NCBI GenBank assembly: GCA_046199005.1 | Contig: CP176050.1 | Span: 4,092,001 to 4,156,000 of the forward strand | Length of the DNA: 64,000 nucleotides | Source of the DNA: Ascidiimonas sp046199005 | Lineage (GTDB): Bacteria > Bacteroidota > Bacteroidia > Flavobacteriales > Flavobacteriaceae | Reading direction: 5' to 3' | Shown here: piece after piece, positions 1 through 8,509 of the stretch | Layout of the letters: each line of letters opens with the position of its first letter | Position numbering within the stretch: position 1 is the first letter of the stretch | Program-made: the position numbers and the translations under genes | The notes under the pieces: model-generated | Database searches by the model: none | The model's input: the letters and a program-made list of their open reading frames with translations, nothing else | What the model was told of the DNA's origin: nothing

Positions 1-255
1 GATCCCGATATTACTCCCGTAAAGTATCAAGATGCCTTTACGAACGAATCCGGTTCTACTTTTGCATTAATAGGAACTGCAGGTACCCGTTATAAACTTT
101 CTAATTCTGAAGATCTTTCTCTGAATTTAAGATGGCAGTTTTTCTTTTCTAATTGGGTGGACGGACTAAACCCGGATGAAAATTTATATCCTGAGAACAA
201 AGCTAATGACTGGATGTTCTCTATAAACCTTGCTTACATTTTTTACTTCGAGTAA
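1..255 (+). CDS. C-terminal end of an outer-membrane beta-barrel protein (DUF6089-like), partial
   Basis: The reading frame is open from the first base and ends with TAA at 253-255, giving 84 residues of C-terminus. The visible part has alternating polar/hydrophobic strands (SLNLRWQFFFSNWVDGL, then WMFSINLAYIFYFE) and ends on an aromatic residue pattern typical of outer-membrane barrels. It resembles the C-terminus of the DUF6089-type (THC0290_0291-like) barrel proteins of Flavobacteriia, in which a late segment rich in Asn-Pro-Asp-Glu precedes the last strand. The N-terminus lies outside the window, so family assignment is tentative and no function can be given beyond a probable outer-membrane location. 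Confidence 0.55.
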   Translation, partial: DPDITPVKYQDAFTNESGSTFALIGTAGTRYKLSNSEDLSLNLRWQFFFSNWVDGLNPDENLYPENKANDWMFSINLAYIFYFE

Positions 256-266
256 ACTACCTCAGC

Positions 267-345
267 GCAAGCCTATGGGGCATTTGGTTGAAAAAAACGT
301 TTAATTTTGAGGCAAGCCTCGGGACATTAGACGTTTTGGCGGCAC
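267..345. repeat. Imperfect direct repeat after the barrel gene
   Basis: Two copies of a motif starting GCAAGCCT lie 45 bases apart (267 and 312). Each is followed by a G-rich stretch, CATT(T/A) and then an ACGTTT block. The second copy also contains the small self-complementary GAGGCAAGCCTC. No coding potential is seen. It could be a degenerate dispersed repeat or part of the transcript end of the barrel gene. Confidence 0.3.
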
Positions 346-348
346 CAA

Positions 349-384
349 TAAAAAATCCGCCTTATTTCTAAAGCGGATTTCTTA
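349..384 (-). terminator. Rho-independent terminator of the cystathionine gamma-synthase gene
   Basis: AAATCCGC (353-360) pairs with GCGGATTT (373-380). On the minus strand the right arm runs straight into a T-rich tract (GCGGATTTTTTATT). It sits about 25 bases beyond the minus-strand stop codon at 408, as expected for the terminator of that gene. Confidence 0.6.
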
Positions 385-407
385 AAGTTGTTTATTTGAT
401 TTTTCTT

Positions 408-1547
408 TTAGCCTATGGCCTTTTCCAGATCTTTGATCAGGTCATCTACATCTTCTATTCCAACACTTAAGCGAATTAACGAATCTACCACACCAGATTT
501 TTCGCGCTCTTCTTTCGGGATACTTGCATGAGTCATACTCGCCGGATGACCAGCTAGTGACTCTACTCCTCCCAAAGATTCTGCCAACGTAAATACTTTA
601 AGATTTTCTACGATCTTAATAGCATCTTCATAACTACTACCCTTGGGAATAAACGAGATCATACCACCGAAATCCTTCATCTGCTTTTTAGCTACTACAT
701 GATTAGGATGATCTTCAAAGCCTGGCCAATACACTTTTTCTATTTTAGGATTTGCTGCCAGAAATTCTGCAATCGCTCTTCCGTTCTCACAATGACGTTG
801 CATTCTAATGTGTAATGTTTTTATTCCGCGTAACGCTAGAAAGCTATCCATTGGACCTGGAACTGCACCGCTAGCATTTTGAATAAAATACAATTTATCT
901 GCCAGCTCTTTATCTTTTACGACAATGGCACCCATCACCAAATCACTATGGCCTCCTAAATATTTGGTAACAGAATGCATCACAATATCTGCTCCCAAAT
1001 CTAATGGCTGCTGCAAATATGGGGTTGCAAACGTATTATCTACCGCGAATAACAAATTGTGTTTCTTGGCGACTTTGCTTATTTCCAGGATATCAATTAC
1101 GTTCATCATGGGGTTTGTAGGAGTCTCTGCCCAGATCAGACGCGTATGATCATTGATATAATCTTCAATATGACCGGCATTTTCCATCCCTATAAAATGA
1201 AACTTAATCCCAAAGCCTTCAAAGATCTTTGTGAATAATCTGTAAGAGCCTCCATAGAGATCATTTGCTGAGATCACTTCATCTCCCGGTTTTAACAATT
1301 TAATAATGGCGTCTATTGCTGCCAGTCCACTTGCAAAAGCAAGCCCATAATTTCCGTTTTCTATACTTGCAAGACTGTTTTCCAAAGCCTTCCGTGTTGG
1401 ATTATGTGTTCTGGAGTACTCGAAGCCTTTATGACCTCCCGGTGTGGTTTGTGCATATGTAGAGGTCTGATAAATTGGTGGCATTACCGCTCCATATGCT
1501 TTATCATGTTCTTGACCTCCATGAATGGTTTTTGTATTAAATTTCAT
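408..1547 (-). CDS. metB: Cystathionine gamma-synthase (PLP-dependent trans-sulfuration enzyme)
   Basis: 379 residues, full length for the Cys/Met-metabolism PLP family (fold type I). The PLP lysine is K195 in HSVTKYLGGHSD, and D170 in FAVDNTF is the Asp that contacts the pyridine nitrogen. The N-terminal YSRTHNPT and the AETPTNP block are family hallmarks. These enzymes join activated homoserine and cysteine to cystathionine, or cleave cystathionine, in the cytoplasm. Synthase is preferred because flavobacterial orthologues with this N-terminus (TKTIHGGQEHDK) are usually so named, but synthase and lyase cannot be separated by sequence reading alone. The gene is monocistronic, with its own consensus promoter upstream and a terminator downstream. 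Confidence 0.85.
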   Translation of the reverse strand: MKFNTKTIHGGQEHDKAYGAVMPPIYQTSTYAQTTPGGHKGFEYSRTHNPTRKALENSLASIENGNYGLAFASGLAAIDAIIKLLKPGDEVISANDLYGGSYRLFTKIFEGFGIKFHFIGMENAGHIEDYINDHTRLIWAETPTNPMMNVIDILEISKVAKKHNLLFAVDNTFATPYLQQPLDLGADIVMHSVTKYLGGHSDLVMGAIVVKDKELADKLYFIQNASGAVPGPMDSFLALRGIKTLHIRMQRHCENGRAIAEFLAANPKIEKVYWPGFEDHPNHVVAKKQMKDFGGMISFIPKGSSYEDAIKIVENLKVFTLAESLGGVESLAGHPASMTHASIPKEEREKSGVVDSLIRLSVGIEDVDDLIKDLEKAIG

Positions 1548-1618
1548 TCGCTGTTTTTGTTTTAAAAAGCTTCTTTAGTATATTAAATATTGAGCTTTTT
1601 ATTGATTCATAATTTTTA

Positions 1619-1649
1619 CAAATGTATTGTTTCCTTTTGGGGATTCCAA
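1619..1649 (-). promoter_or_regulatory. Bacteroidota-type promoter for metB
   Basis: On the minus strand TTG (1649-1647), 20 bases, then TACATTTG (1626-1619) match the Bacteroidota primary-sigma pattern TTG-N19-22-TANNTTTG. The box lies 71 bases before the metB start codon. It overlaps the oppositely oriented promoter of the next gene. Confidence 0.5.
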
Positions 1650-1666
1650 TGAAGCTATTACCTTTA
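1636..1666 (+). promoter_or_regulatory. Bacteroidota-type promoter for the DUF3298 lipoprotein gene
   Basis: TTTG (1636-1639), 19 bases, then TACCTTTA (1659-1666, one mismatch to TANNTTTG). It ends 22 bases before the ATG at 1689. It interleaves with the metB promoter, so the two genes may compete for RNA polymerase. Confidence 0.42.
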
Positions 1667-1688
1667 TAGTTAAGGTAAAATCAATTCA

Positions 1689-2417
1689 ATGAAAAAAGTA
1701 TACGCTTGCCTTTATTTGGTACTGATTCTTAGTTGTGCTTCTGAAGAAAAACTTACATTCTATTCCTCTGAAATTACTAACGAAAATTGCAAAGCATGTG
1801 CTTCGGTCTCTATAAACGTGCCTAAGGCAACTCCTGAAACCATGGTGAGTCAAAGAATTAATGGAGCGGTGGAAGGATTAATAATAGATCTTTTAAGTTT
1901 TTCAGAAAATGAGAATCTCGAAAATCTCGATGCAGCCATTCTTAGTTTTGAAAGCGCTTATGAAGAGATAGAGGCTCAATTCAACGAATCTCCCGAATGG
2001 GAGTTTTCTGCAGAGGGAGAAATTACTTATCAAACTTCTGACCTGATATGTATTGAAATTTCAGCTTATATTTTTACTGGTGGTGCTCATGGTTATAATT
2101 CTAGCAACTTTCTTTTATTTGATCCCGAAACAGGAAATATGTTGGGCATTGAAGATGTTTTTAAAGATGTCAAAGCCTTTAAAGAAGTTGCAGAGCAAAA
2201 ATTTAGAAGGCAGGAGGGTATACCCGCCCCTCAATCTATCAATAGTACTGGTTTTATGTTTGAACAAGACACTTTTGAGCTACCTGAAAATATAGGTTTT
2301 CAAGAAGACCAGCTTGTACTTATTTACAATCAATACGAAGTAGCATCCTATGCCAACGGACAGATTATCGTTGAAATCCCCATAAAAGAAATTCGTAGTA
2401 TGATCAAGATTTTATAG
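1689..2417 (+). CDS. DUF3298/DUF4163-domain lipoprotein
   Basis: 242 residues. A short signal peptide ends in a lipobox with Cys16 (LILSCAS), so the protein is probably a membrane-anchored periplasmic lipoprotein. Residues about 20-120 fit the DUF4163 part, and the later TGGAHGYNSSN block followed by a hydrophobic DPETG segment is the signature of DUF3298 (the RsiV-type extracytoplasmic fold). In Bacillus RsiV this fold binds lysozyme. No such role can be inferred here, because the cytoplasmic anti-sigma domain is missing and no sigma factor gene is adjacent. Its 3' end overlaps the convergent DinB gene by 14 bases. Confidence 0.72.
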   Translation: MKKVYACLYLVLILSCASEEKLTFYSSEITNENCKACASVSINVPKATPETMVSQRINGAVEGLIIDLLSFSENENLENLDAAILSFESAYEEIEAQFNESPEWEFSAEGEITYQTSDLICIEISAYIFTGGAHGYNSSNFLLFDPETGNMLGIEDVFKDVKAFKEVAEQKFRRQEGIPAPQSINSTGFMFEQDTFELPENIGFQEDQLVLIYNQYEVASYANGQIIVEIPIKEIRSMIKIL

Positions 2418-2874
2418 CCTTCTTTAGTTTTTGAATCCGATCCATATGCAACTTATCATGGAAATTATTGAAAAGCAACGCATCTTTTACATTATGAAGC
2501 TCTGTTCCCGCAAGTGTTTTATAGACTCTGAACGATTTAAAAACATCGTTTTCTAAATCTGTTTTTGTCTGTTCTATGGTTCTGAAAAGCAAGAGCTTAA
2601 TCTCTTCTACATCAGCACTATTTATGTTTCGCTCCGGAGAACTCCCCCGGCCATATTTCTTTATAAAATCTTTACTTACCAACAAAGGAAGTCCCGAGAG
2701 ACCATAAACTAATTGCTGTTGAACACTCACTACATGGCCTATCTGCCATATAATATTGTTGTTATATCCTGATGGAATTTCGAACAAAAAAGATAGTGAT
2801 AACTCATCTAAGCAGGATGCAAAATAATTTCGGTTTTCTAAAGACGTCTTAATTATTGCACTTAGTTGGTCCAT
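2404..2874 (-). CDS. DinB family protein
   Basis: 156 residues from the ATG at 2874 (a GTG just upstream at 2877 is in frame but less likely). The protein is mostly helical, with a GHVVSVQQQLVYG segment and a C-terminal NNFHDKLHMDRI motif. The spaced histidines match the metal site of the DinB/YfiT four-helix bundle. The family includes thiol transferases and damage-inducible proteins, but most members, including this one, have no known substrate. It is convergent with the DUF3298 gene (14-base overlap). A second DinB gene lies at 15481-15924. Confidence 0.75.
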   Translation of the reverse strand: MDQLSAIIKTSLENRNYFASCLDELSLSFLFEIPSGYNNNIIWQIGHVVSVQQQLVYGLSGLPLLVSKDFIKKYGRGSSPERNINSADVEEIKLLLFRTIEQTKTDLENDVFKSFRVYKTLAGTELHNVKDALLFNNFHDKLHMDRIQKLKKAIKS

Positions 2875-2996
2875 CACTTTTTTGATAAAAATACGATTTT
2901 CTTCAAATTACGTTAGGAAATATCTATTCTTACCGATTCTCAACAACACTTTGATTTTTTATTCTCAATTTTGTGCTATACAGAACCTATCATTCC

Positions 2997-3350
2997 ATGA
3001 AAAAAGTTTATTATCTCTCTACATGCGACACTTGCAAAAGAATTTTAAACGAGTTAGACCTTCCTTCAGGTTTTTTGCTGCAGGACATAAAAACCGATCC
3101 ATTAAAAGAGGCTGATTTAGAAGATCTATTTCAACTTTCGGGGAGTTATGAAGTGCTCTTCAGTAAAAGAGCAAGACTATACAAGGAAAGAGACCTAAAA
3201 AGTCAAAATTTAACCGAAAATGATATCAAAAAGCTACTACTGGAGCATTATACTTTTCTCAAAAGACCTGTCATTATATATGACGATCAGCTTTTTATTG
3301 GAAACAGCAAAAAAACAGTTAGCGAAGCATTGAAAGCTATTCATGGATAA
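2997..3350 (+). CDS. ArsC/Spx-family thioredoxin-fold protein
   Basis: 117 residues from the ATG at 2997. The frame opens earlier (2973), but MKKVYYLSTCDTCKR aligns with the normal family N-terminus. The CDTC motif (C10, C13) at the end of strand 1 is a CXXC of Spx/ArsC-like proteins, and KRPVIIYDDQLFIGN near residue 95 is the conserved cis-Pro region (RPVI). Classical glutaredoxin-dependent arsenate reductases use one Cys in this position, so the CXXC form may be a general redox protein rather than an arsenate reductase. No arsenic genes are nearby. The gene overlaps the downstream EamA transporter gene by 8 bases, suggesting co-translation. Confidence 0.75.
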   Translation: MKKVYYLSTCDTCKRILNELDLPSGFLLQDIKTDPLKEADLEDLFQLSGSYEVLFSKRARLYKERDLKSQNLTENDIKKLLLEHYTFLKRPVIIYDDQLFIGNSKKTVSEALKAIHG

Positions 3351-4230
3351 AAGAACACTTGCCATTCTGGCGGCCTTCGGAGCAAGTACTATTTATGCCT
3401 TAAATCACGTAATCGCTAAAGACGTGATGCCTCTCTATATAAAGCCTTACGGGTTTATTTTCCTTAGAGTTTCTGGTGCCGCAGTCTTATTTCTCCTGAT
3501 AAGTTCTTGGGGGCCCAAAGAACGTATTGCTAAAGCAGATTGGTTAAGGTTAGTAGCTTGCGCCCTGTTTGGTATGGTCATCAACATGTTGATGTTCTTC
3601 AAAGGTTTAAGTCTTTCTACTCCTATTAATAGTGCCGTTATTATAACCATTTCACCTATCCTACTACTCATTCTTTCTGCTATATGGATCAAGGAAAGGG
3701 TGACATGGCTCAAAATCATCGGGGTTTTCATCGGTCTTGCAGGTGCACTTACACTTGTTCTTTTTGGGGCAGAAATCAGGCAAGATGCTCCAAACATTCC
3801 TTTGGGCAATACACTTTTTATAATCAATGCAACCTCTTATAGTATTTATTTGATCATCGTAAGGCCCTTAACAAAAAAGTACCATACACTTACCCTTATG
3901 AAATGGCTGTTCTTAATTGCAGTTGTTATAAACTTTCCTATCACCATTAGTGAATTTAATGAAGTAGAGTGGCGAACGCTTCCTTTTGAAGCTGTATGGA
4001 AAATGGTCTTTGTAGTCGTAGGAACTACTTTTCTCACGTACCTATTAAACCTATATGCCCTTAAAGAACTTCCGGCTACTACCATAGGTGCTTTCATTTA
4101 TCTGCAGCCTCTTCTTACCATTGTATTTGCAGCTATACTGGGAGCAGATTCTTTGAATACAGTAAAGATTATAGCAGCATCTCTGGTCTTTGCTGGTGTT
4201 TATATGGTTACCAAAAAAGCTAAGACCTGA
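3343..4230 (+). CDS. EamA/DMT-family transporter
   Basis: 295 residues with about ten hydrophobic helices in two homologous halves, each carrying an EamA repeat (AAFGASTIYALNHVIAKDVMP at the start of the first, NTLFIINATSYSIYLIIVRP at the start of the second). This is the usual layout of drug/metabolite exporters of the inner membrane. The substrate cannot be read from sequence. It overlaps the ArsC/Spx gene by 8 bases upstream and is convergent with the thioesterase gene (11-base overlap). Confidence 0.85.
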   Translation: MDKRTLAILAAFGASTIYALNHVIAKDVMPLYIKPYGFIFLRVSGAAVLFLLISSWGPKERIAKADWLRLVACALFGMVINMLMFFKGLSLSTPINSAVIITISPILLLILSAIWIKERVTWLKIIGVFIGLAGALTLVLFGAEIRQDAPNIPLGNTLFIINATSYSIYLIIVRPLTKKYHTLTLMKWLFLIAVVINFPITISEFNEVEWRTLPFEAVWKMVFVVVGTTFLTYLLNLYALKELPATTIGAFIYLQPLLTIVFAAILGADSLNTVKIIAASLVFAGVYMVTKKAKT

Positions 4231-4714
4231 TCTCGGAATCCTGAAGATCTACTGGTGATTTTTGATATCGGCGTGTGTCTTGTTTGGTAAGTATTTTAAA
4301 ATCGGAGGGTTTATCTACCTCATCAAAATAACCTGAAAGATCCTGAGGTAAAGGAATAAGTTTGCGGCTTTTGAGATCTATCCATGCACCCATAATTTCG
4401 CAATGTGCAAAATTACGCCCTTTATGATCATAGAAATTGTGTCTAAACTCAAAGAACATCCCGTCTTCACTCAAGCCTGTTAGCTCTAGGGATACATTCA
4501 CCGGTTTTCCTGAAAAAACCTCTCTGAAATAATAGATATGCTCGTAAAATACGACAGGTCCGATATTGTATTTGCCTAACATGGTGTGGTCAAATCCACA
4601 ATCCATCAAAAAAGACATACGTGTATGTGCTGCAAAACTGATGTAAGACGCATTTGCCAGGTGCCTATTCGCGTCTAAGTCATTCCACCGAATCTCAAAT
4701 TCTTTTAGGTACAT
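4220..4714 (-). CDS. Acyl-CoA thioesterase, hotdog fold (YbgC/4HBT-like)
   Basis: 164 residues. The N-terminal RWNDLDANRHLANASYISF is the hallmark of 4-hydroxybenzoyl-CoA-type thioesterases: the Asp of the WxDxD(A/M) motif activates water and NRHLANA forms the turn into the central hotdog helix. A later GAWIDLKSRKLIPLP strand closes the fold. It should hydrolyse acyl-CoA thioesters in the cytoplasm; the chain specificity is unknown. Convergent with the EamA gene. Confidence 0.82.
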   Translation of the reverse strand: MYLKEFEIRWNDLDANRHLANASYISFAAHTRMSFLMDCGFDHTMLGKYNIGPVVFYEHIYYFREVFSGKPVNVSLELTGLSEDGMFFEFRHNFYDHKGRNFAHCEIMGAWIDLKSRKLIPLPQDLSGYFDEVDKPSDFKILTKQDTRRYQKSPVDLQDSEIRS

Positions 4715-4786
4715 GAATGGTTTTCGTACAAAAATACGGAAGACTTATTATGCATGCATAATTTTTCTGAAATTTCTTAATCCGAA

Positions 4787-5011
4787 CTAGTTTGTTCTGC
4801 CTTTAAGCCTCTTCTCTACTTTTCGTTTTTTCTCTGTTAGCCTTTTCATCAGATCCATTAAGGAGGCATCTCTTGTTTTCTTATAAATTTCATTCAGATC
4901 TAATATAAACTGCCTCAATTTTCTAGCTGCAATAATACGATCGTCGGTTGTCCTAAAACGAAGCTTTTGCTGTTCGTAAGCTTGAGCTTCTAATATGAGT
5001 TCTGTATTCAT
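4787..5011 (-). CDS. Small conserved hypothetical protein, coiled-coil-like
   Basis: 74 residues from the ATG at 5011 (a TTG two codons earlier is in frame). The protein is highly charged, Lys/Arg-rich and predicted helical throughout (ARKLRQFILDLNEIYKKTRD, then a very basic tail KRKVEKRLKG). It has no signal peptide or membrane segment. I do not recognise a named family. Similar short basic helical proteins are common single genes in Flavobacteriia. It is separated from its neighbours on both sides by non-coding DNA. Confidence 0.5.
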   Translation of the reverse strand: MNTELILEAQAYEQQKLRFRTTDDRIIAARKLRQFILDLNEIYKKTRDASLMDLMKRLTEKKRKVEKRLKGRTN

Positions 5012-5117
5012 CTTCAACTTATTTAGATTCCTTAAAAATAATATTCAGCGCTTACATCTTCAAGCAAGTTAAAGTTAAATCCGGGTTAAAATTTAGCAAA
5101 AAGTGTATCTTTAATTC

Positions 5118-6053
5118 ATGCAATCAAGCCGTTCTGTAAGATCATACGCTAATTTATCTGAGCTATACAATGGTGAAAGTGTGGGGCCGTCATTTGATCA
5201 GAATAGTGACTTTACCATACATAAGCTTGAAGAAGTACATCTAGAACCCATAGTCTCACCAACTTTTAGAGCTAATTATTATTCGTTCGTGCTTATGGAT
5301 GAAGGAGAAAGCAGCTATAGTATAGATGGAACCACATTCCCTGTAAAACCGAAAACACTCTATTTTACAAATCCCGGTCATTTAAAGTCTTTCAATATTA
5401 AAAAGGTGAAAGGTTATATCATCACTACTTCTGAAGCATATTTAAAAAAATACATTCATAAAGACATCTTTAGCGAGTTTTCATTTTTACTTACCGAAAT
5501 GGTACCTCCCTGCTATCTCGATGCGCCGAAATTTAACGATCTTCTCTCACTGGCCAAACAAATCGAAACAACCCGGTTAGAAGAATCCATTTTAAAAGAA
5601 AAAGTGTCCAGCTCTTTTTTTCTTGTTCTTTTATTAAAAATCAAAGAGCATTTATTAGCCGACACTCATTTTAATCAAGCACATAACCGAAATTCCCAGA
5701 TCGTAAAAACATTCAAAAAAGATCTTGAAAAATTTTTTCGGGAAATGCATAAGCATGCTAATCAATCACTCCCTCAGGTTCAGGATTTCGCTACACTCCA
5801 ACAATTACATCCCACTTATTTCAGTACCGTGATTAAAACAAAAACGGGAAAATCTGCATTGCAGTGGATTCAGAAAAAACTACAGATTGAGGCTGAGGCT
5901 TTACTCCTAAACTCTAAAACAAGCATCAAGGAAATTGCTTATTCTTTAGGTTTCAAAGAGCCTTCTCATTTTACAAAATTCTTTAAATCAAAAACGGGAA
6001 AATCTCCTGGAACCTTTCGCAAACAGGGCCTAAAAGAAATGTCGGGTAAATGA
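5118..6053 (+). CDS. AraC family transcriptional regulator
   Basis: 311 residues. The N-terminal 180 residues resemble a cupin-like sensor (YYSFVLMDEGESSYSIDGTTF, then PKTLYFTNPGHL). The C-terminal 100 residues hold the paired AraC helix-turn-helix, including IKEIAYSLGFKEPSHFTKFF, the family signature. It is a cytoplasmic DNA-binding protein. It precedes the XRE regulator and the SDR oxidoreductase on the same strand; AraC-SDR neighbour pairs are common, so control of the 7074 gene is a reasonable guess but is not proved here. Confidence 0.85.
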   Translation: MQSSRSVRSYANLSELYNGESVGPSFDQNSDFTIHKLEEVHLEPIVSPTFRANYYSFVLMDEGESSYSIDGTTFPVKPKTLYFTNPGHLKSFNIKKVKGYIITTSEAYLKKYIHKDIFSEFSFLLTEMVPPCYLDAPKFNDLLSLAKQIETTRLEESILKEKVSSSFFLVLLLKIKEHLLADTHFNQAHNRNSQIVKTFKKDLEKFFREMHKHANQSLPQVQDFATLQQLHPTYFSTVIKTKTGKSALQWIQKKLQIEAEALLLNSKTSIKEIAYSLGFKEPSHFTKFFKSKTGKSPGTFRKQGLKEMSGK

Positions 6054-6122
6054 CGGGTATATGTTTTTGCAAGGGTCTAAGATCGTGGTTACTATTGTAC
6101 CATCAACAATAAAAAAAGTATT

Positions 6123-6959
6123 ATGAAACAACCAGAGCTCGGTCTTAAAATATCCGAAATAAGAAAACAAAAAGGTCTCACACAAGAAGAGCTAGTAGAA
6201 AAGTGTAATATCAATGTACGAACCATTCAACGCATTGAAGCCGGAGAGGTAATGCCAAGAAGCTATACCATCAAGACCATATTAAACGCCCTCGAGGTAG
6301 ATTACGACCAAATGGCTTCTATGACGAACCTTGAATCTAATATGCGTAATCTAATGATGTTAGATCTTAAAAATGACGACTCCGTTCAATCGCTAATTAA
6401 GAACCTGAACATCGCCTGGATCTTTGGTATTGTATATTTTATTTTTAGTTTCCTCGAATATATTGCAGATTATTACCGCTTTTTTGAAGATGAATATATT
6501 TTTGGGTCTTCTACTTATACCATCATTAAGATCGTAAGTACCGCCTTGTATGCTTTATTTATAAGAGGTTATATCGCTACTGGTACTATTTTTAAAAATC
6601 ACTTACTTCGTACTACTGCATTTATGATGTTATTTGCCTATGTACTTTCTACAATCTATGACCTCTCGTCCCTTTATTTTATACAAGATAATCTGGAGAT
6701 AAGTATGACAATGAAATCGTTTTGTTTTGGAACCATTGGAATACTTTTAGGTGTGGGCATCCTTAAACTGCGAAAGCAATTAGGTATTATAGCTACAATT
6801 ACAGGAGTGCTCGAACTCCTTACGGGTATATTTTCCGTGACTATTATTTTATCATTTATCGGACTCTTTTTCCTGAATGCTGCTCAGATTTCAGGGATCG
6901 TCATGCTTTATATGGTAGCCGATCTCATCAAGAAAAAGAAGGCTAAACTGGAAGCCTAA
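6123..6959 (+). CDS. XRE-type HTH regulator with C-terminal membrane domain
   Basis: 278 residues. Residues 8-62 form an XRE/Cro helix-turn-helix (ISEIRKQKGLTQEELVEKC, then VRTIQRIEAGEVMPRSYT). Residues about 95-270 hold four to five hydrophobic helices, ending in a KKKKAK stop-transfer tail. Such membrane-tethered XRE proteins occur in Bacteroidota, with the DNA-binding domain on the cytoplasmic face. The signal sensed is unknown. It lies between the AraC gene and the SDR gene. Confidence 0.8.
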   Translation: MKQPELGLKISEIRKQKGLTQEELVEKCNINVRTIQRIEAGEVMPRSYTIKTILNALEVDYDQMASMTNLESNMRNLMMLDLKNDDSVQSLIKNLNIAWIFGIVYFIFSFLEYIADYYRFFEDEYIFGSSTYTIIKIVSTALYALFIRGYIATGTIFKNHLLRTTAFMMLFAYVLSTIYDLSSLYFIQDNLEISMTMKSFCFGTIGILLGVGILKLRKQLGIIATITGVLELLTGIFSVTIILSFIGLFFLNAAQISGIVMLYMVADLIKKKKAKLEA

Positions 6960-7073
6960 TGTCATTAACGGACTGAATATTGAATATATACCATTCTTCC
7001 TTATTAATATACCTTTATCGGCCTTAGTATTTACTGCAATTTTGTCCTGTAATCATTTTAAAATCAAATAATA

Positions 7074-7841
7074 ATGAAAAATTTATCAGGAAAAATAGCA
7101 GTAATTACAGGAAGTAGCAGAGGTCTTGGAAGAGAGATGGCCATTCGTCTTGCAGAAAATGGAGCAGATATTATCTTAACCTATCATTCCAATAAAACGG
7201 AAGCAGAAAACGTTAAGAGGCAAATTGAAGCAATCGGTCAGAAAGCAATCGCTTTTCAGTTAGACACTGGTATTATTAAAGAGTTTGATCTGTTTTTTGA
7301 TCGAATTCAAAAAGCACTACAAAATGAATGGAACCGAACGCAGTTTGATATTCTGGTGAACAATGCCGGAATCATTCCACAAGCTCCTATTGCCAGTATG
7401 GATGAAGAAGCTTTCGACAGGGTAACTAATATACAATATAAGGGTGTGTTCTTTCTTACTCAAAAAGCATTGCCCATGTTGGCCGATGGAGGTAGAATAA
7501 TTAACATATCAACAGGCTTAGCAAGGTTTAGCCTTCCCGGTCACGCGGCTTATGCTGCGGCAAAAGGTGCTATTGAAGTATTTACCAGGTACTTGGCCAA
7601 AGAACTGGGTGATCGTAAAATTACAGCAAACGTAGTAGCTCCGGGGGCAATTAATACCGACGTCAACAGAGAAACTTTTGAAACTAATGAACAAGTTGCC
7701 GGATTCATTCGTTCTGTAACTGCGTTGGGAAGAATTGGAGAATCTGAAGATATCGGAGGGGTTATTTCCTTTCTTGCCTCAGATGATGCCCGCTGGATAA
7801 ACGGTCAACGCTTAGAAGTAAGCGGAGGGATGTTCTTATAA
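7074..7841 (+). CDS. SDR family NAD(P)-dependent oxidoreductase
   Basis: 255 residues, classical SDR. The cofactor motif TGSSRGLG is at 12-19, NNAG at 96-99, and the catalytic Tyr160-x3-Lys164 in YAAAKG follows a Ser/Thr in NISTG. The C-terminal WINGQRLEVSGGMFL is the usual family end. It reduces or oxidises an alcohol/carbonyl pair; the substrate is unknown, although FabG-like sequence runs through. A hairpin follows the gene. Confidence 0.88.
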   Translation: MKNLSGKIAVITGSSRGLGREMAIRLAENGADIILTYHSNKTEAENVKRQIEAIGQKAIAFQLDTGIIKEFDLFFDRIQKALQNEWNRTQFDILVNNAGIIPQAPIASMDEEAFDRVTNIQYKGVFFLTQKALPMLADGGRIINISTGLARFSLPGHAAYAAAKGAIEVFTRYLAKELGDRKITANVVAPGAINTDVNRETFETNEQVAGFIRSVTALGRIGESEDIGGVISFLASDDARWINGQRLEVSGGMFL

Positions 7842-7854
7842 AAAGTAGAAAAGT

Positions 7855-7890
7855 TTCCGGAATATTCTCTCATTTATTCCGGAATCTCTT
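7855..7890 (+). terminator. Possible terminator after the SDR gene
   Basis: TTCCGGAATA (7855-7864) is the exact reverse complement of TATTCCGGAA (7875-7884), with a 10-base loop. A T-rich but interrupted tail (TCTCTTATTTTT) follows. It lies between the SDR and DUF1543 genes. Confidence 0.5.
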
Positions 7891-7914
7891 ATTTTTAGCT
7901 ATTAATTATTTCCT

Positions 7915-8448
7915 ATGAAATTATTTGCAGTTTATCTGGGTGGCAGAGCCTTAAAAAGCAATATTGAACTACATGATGTTGTATTCGCTACCGGCTCAAA
8001 AATTGAAAATACTTATCATCAACTGCTATCAAAATGGTTTGGTTTACCTAACAAACTCCACATTGACTCTTATATGCATTTAGATGTCGTAGACGGTTAT
8101 AAAGTGACGCTTCGCGACAAACCTTCTCCGAATTCTAAAAAACTATTCTTCATCAATCTAGGGGCTTATCTCCCCGGTGAATTTACAGAACATCATGCCA
8201 TCACTTTTTTAGTAGATGACAAAGCACTTCAAGTAAAAGACCGCGCCAAAAAAGAGCTTTTAAAGGGGTACGACCAGGTACATAAGGATGACCTTTATGA
8301 TGTAGACGATTGTATCACCATCGAAAAGGTAAATCAATTATACATTCACTTAGAGCCTACTCAAGAGAAAAAAGAACTTGTTCCAGTAAACGGCTACCAT
8401 GTGATTCCGCGGGATATCGTAAAAGATTTCATAGATCGGTTGCCTTAA
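7915..8448 (+). CDS. DUF1543 domain-containing protein
   Basis: 177 residues, soluble. The N-terminal MKLFAVYLGGRALKSNIELHD with HDVVFATG after it and the LHIDSYMHLDVVDGY segment are the DUF1543 signature. The repeat-like second half (INLGAYLPGEFTEHH) matches the two-lobed form seen in Bacteroidota and gamma-proteobacteria. No biochemical function is established for this family. It is a single gene after a hairpin and before the bestrophin gene. Confidence 0.8.
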   Translation: MKLFAVYLGGRALKSNIELHDVVFATGSKIENTYHQLLSKWFGLPNKLHIDSYMHLDVVDGYKVTLRDKPSPNSKKLFFINLGAYLPGEFTEHHAITFLVDDKALQVKDRAKKELLKGYDQVHKDDLYDVDDCITIEKVNQLYIHLEPTQEKKELVPVNGYHVIPRDIVKDFIDRLP

Positions 8449-8509
8449 AATTCATTTTGAAAACGACATAACTATCCCTATTTTTAAGCCTTAAACCAAG
8501 ATAGTATAT

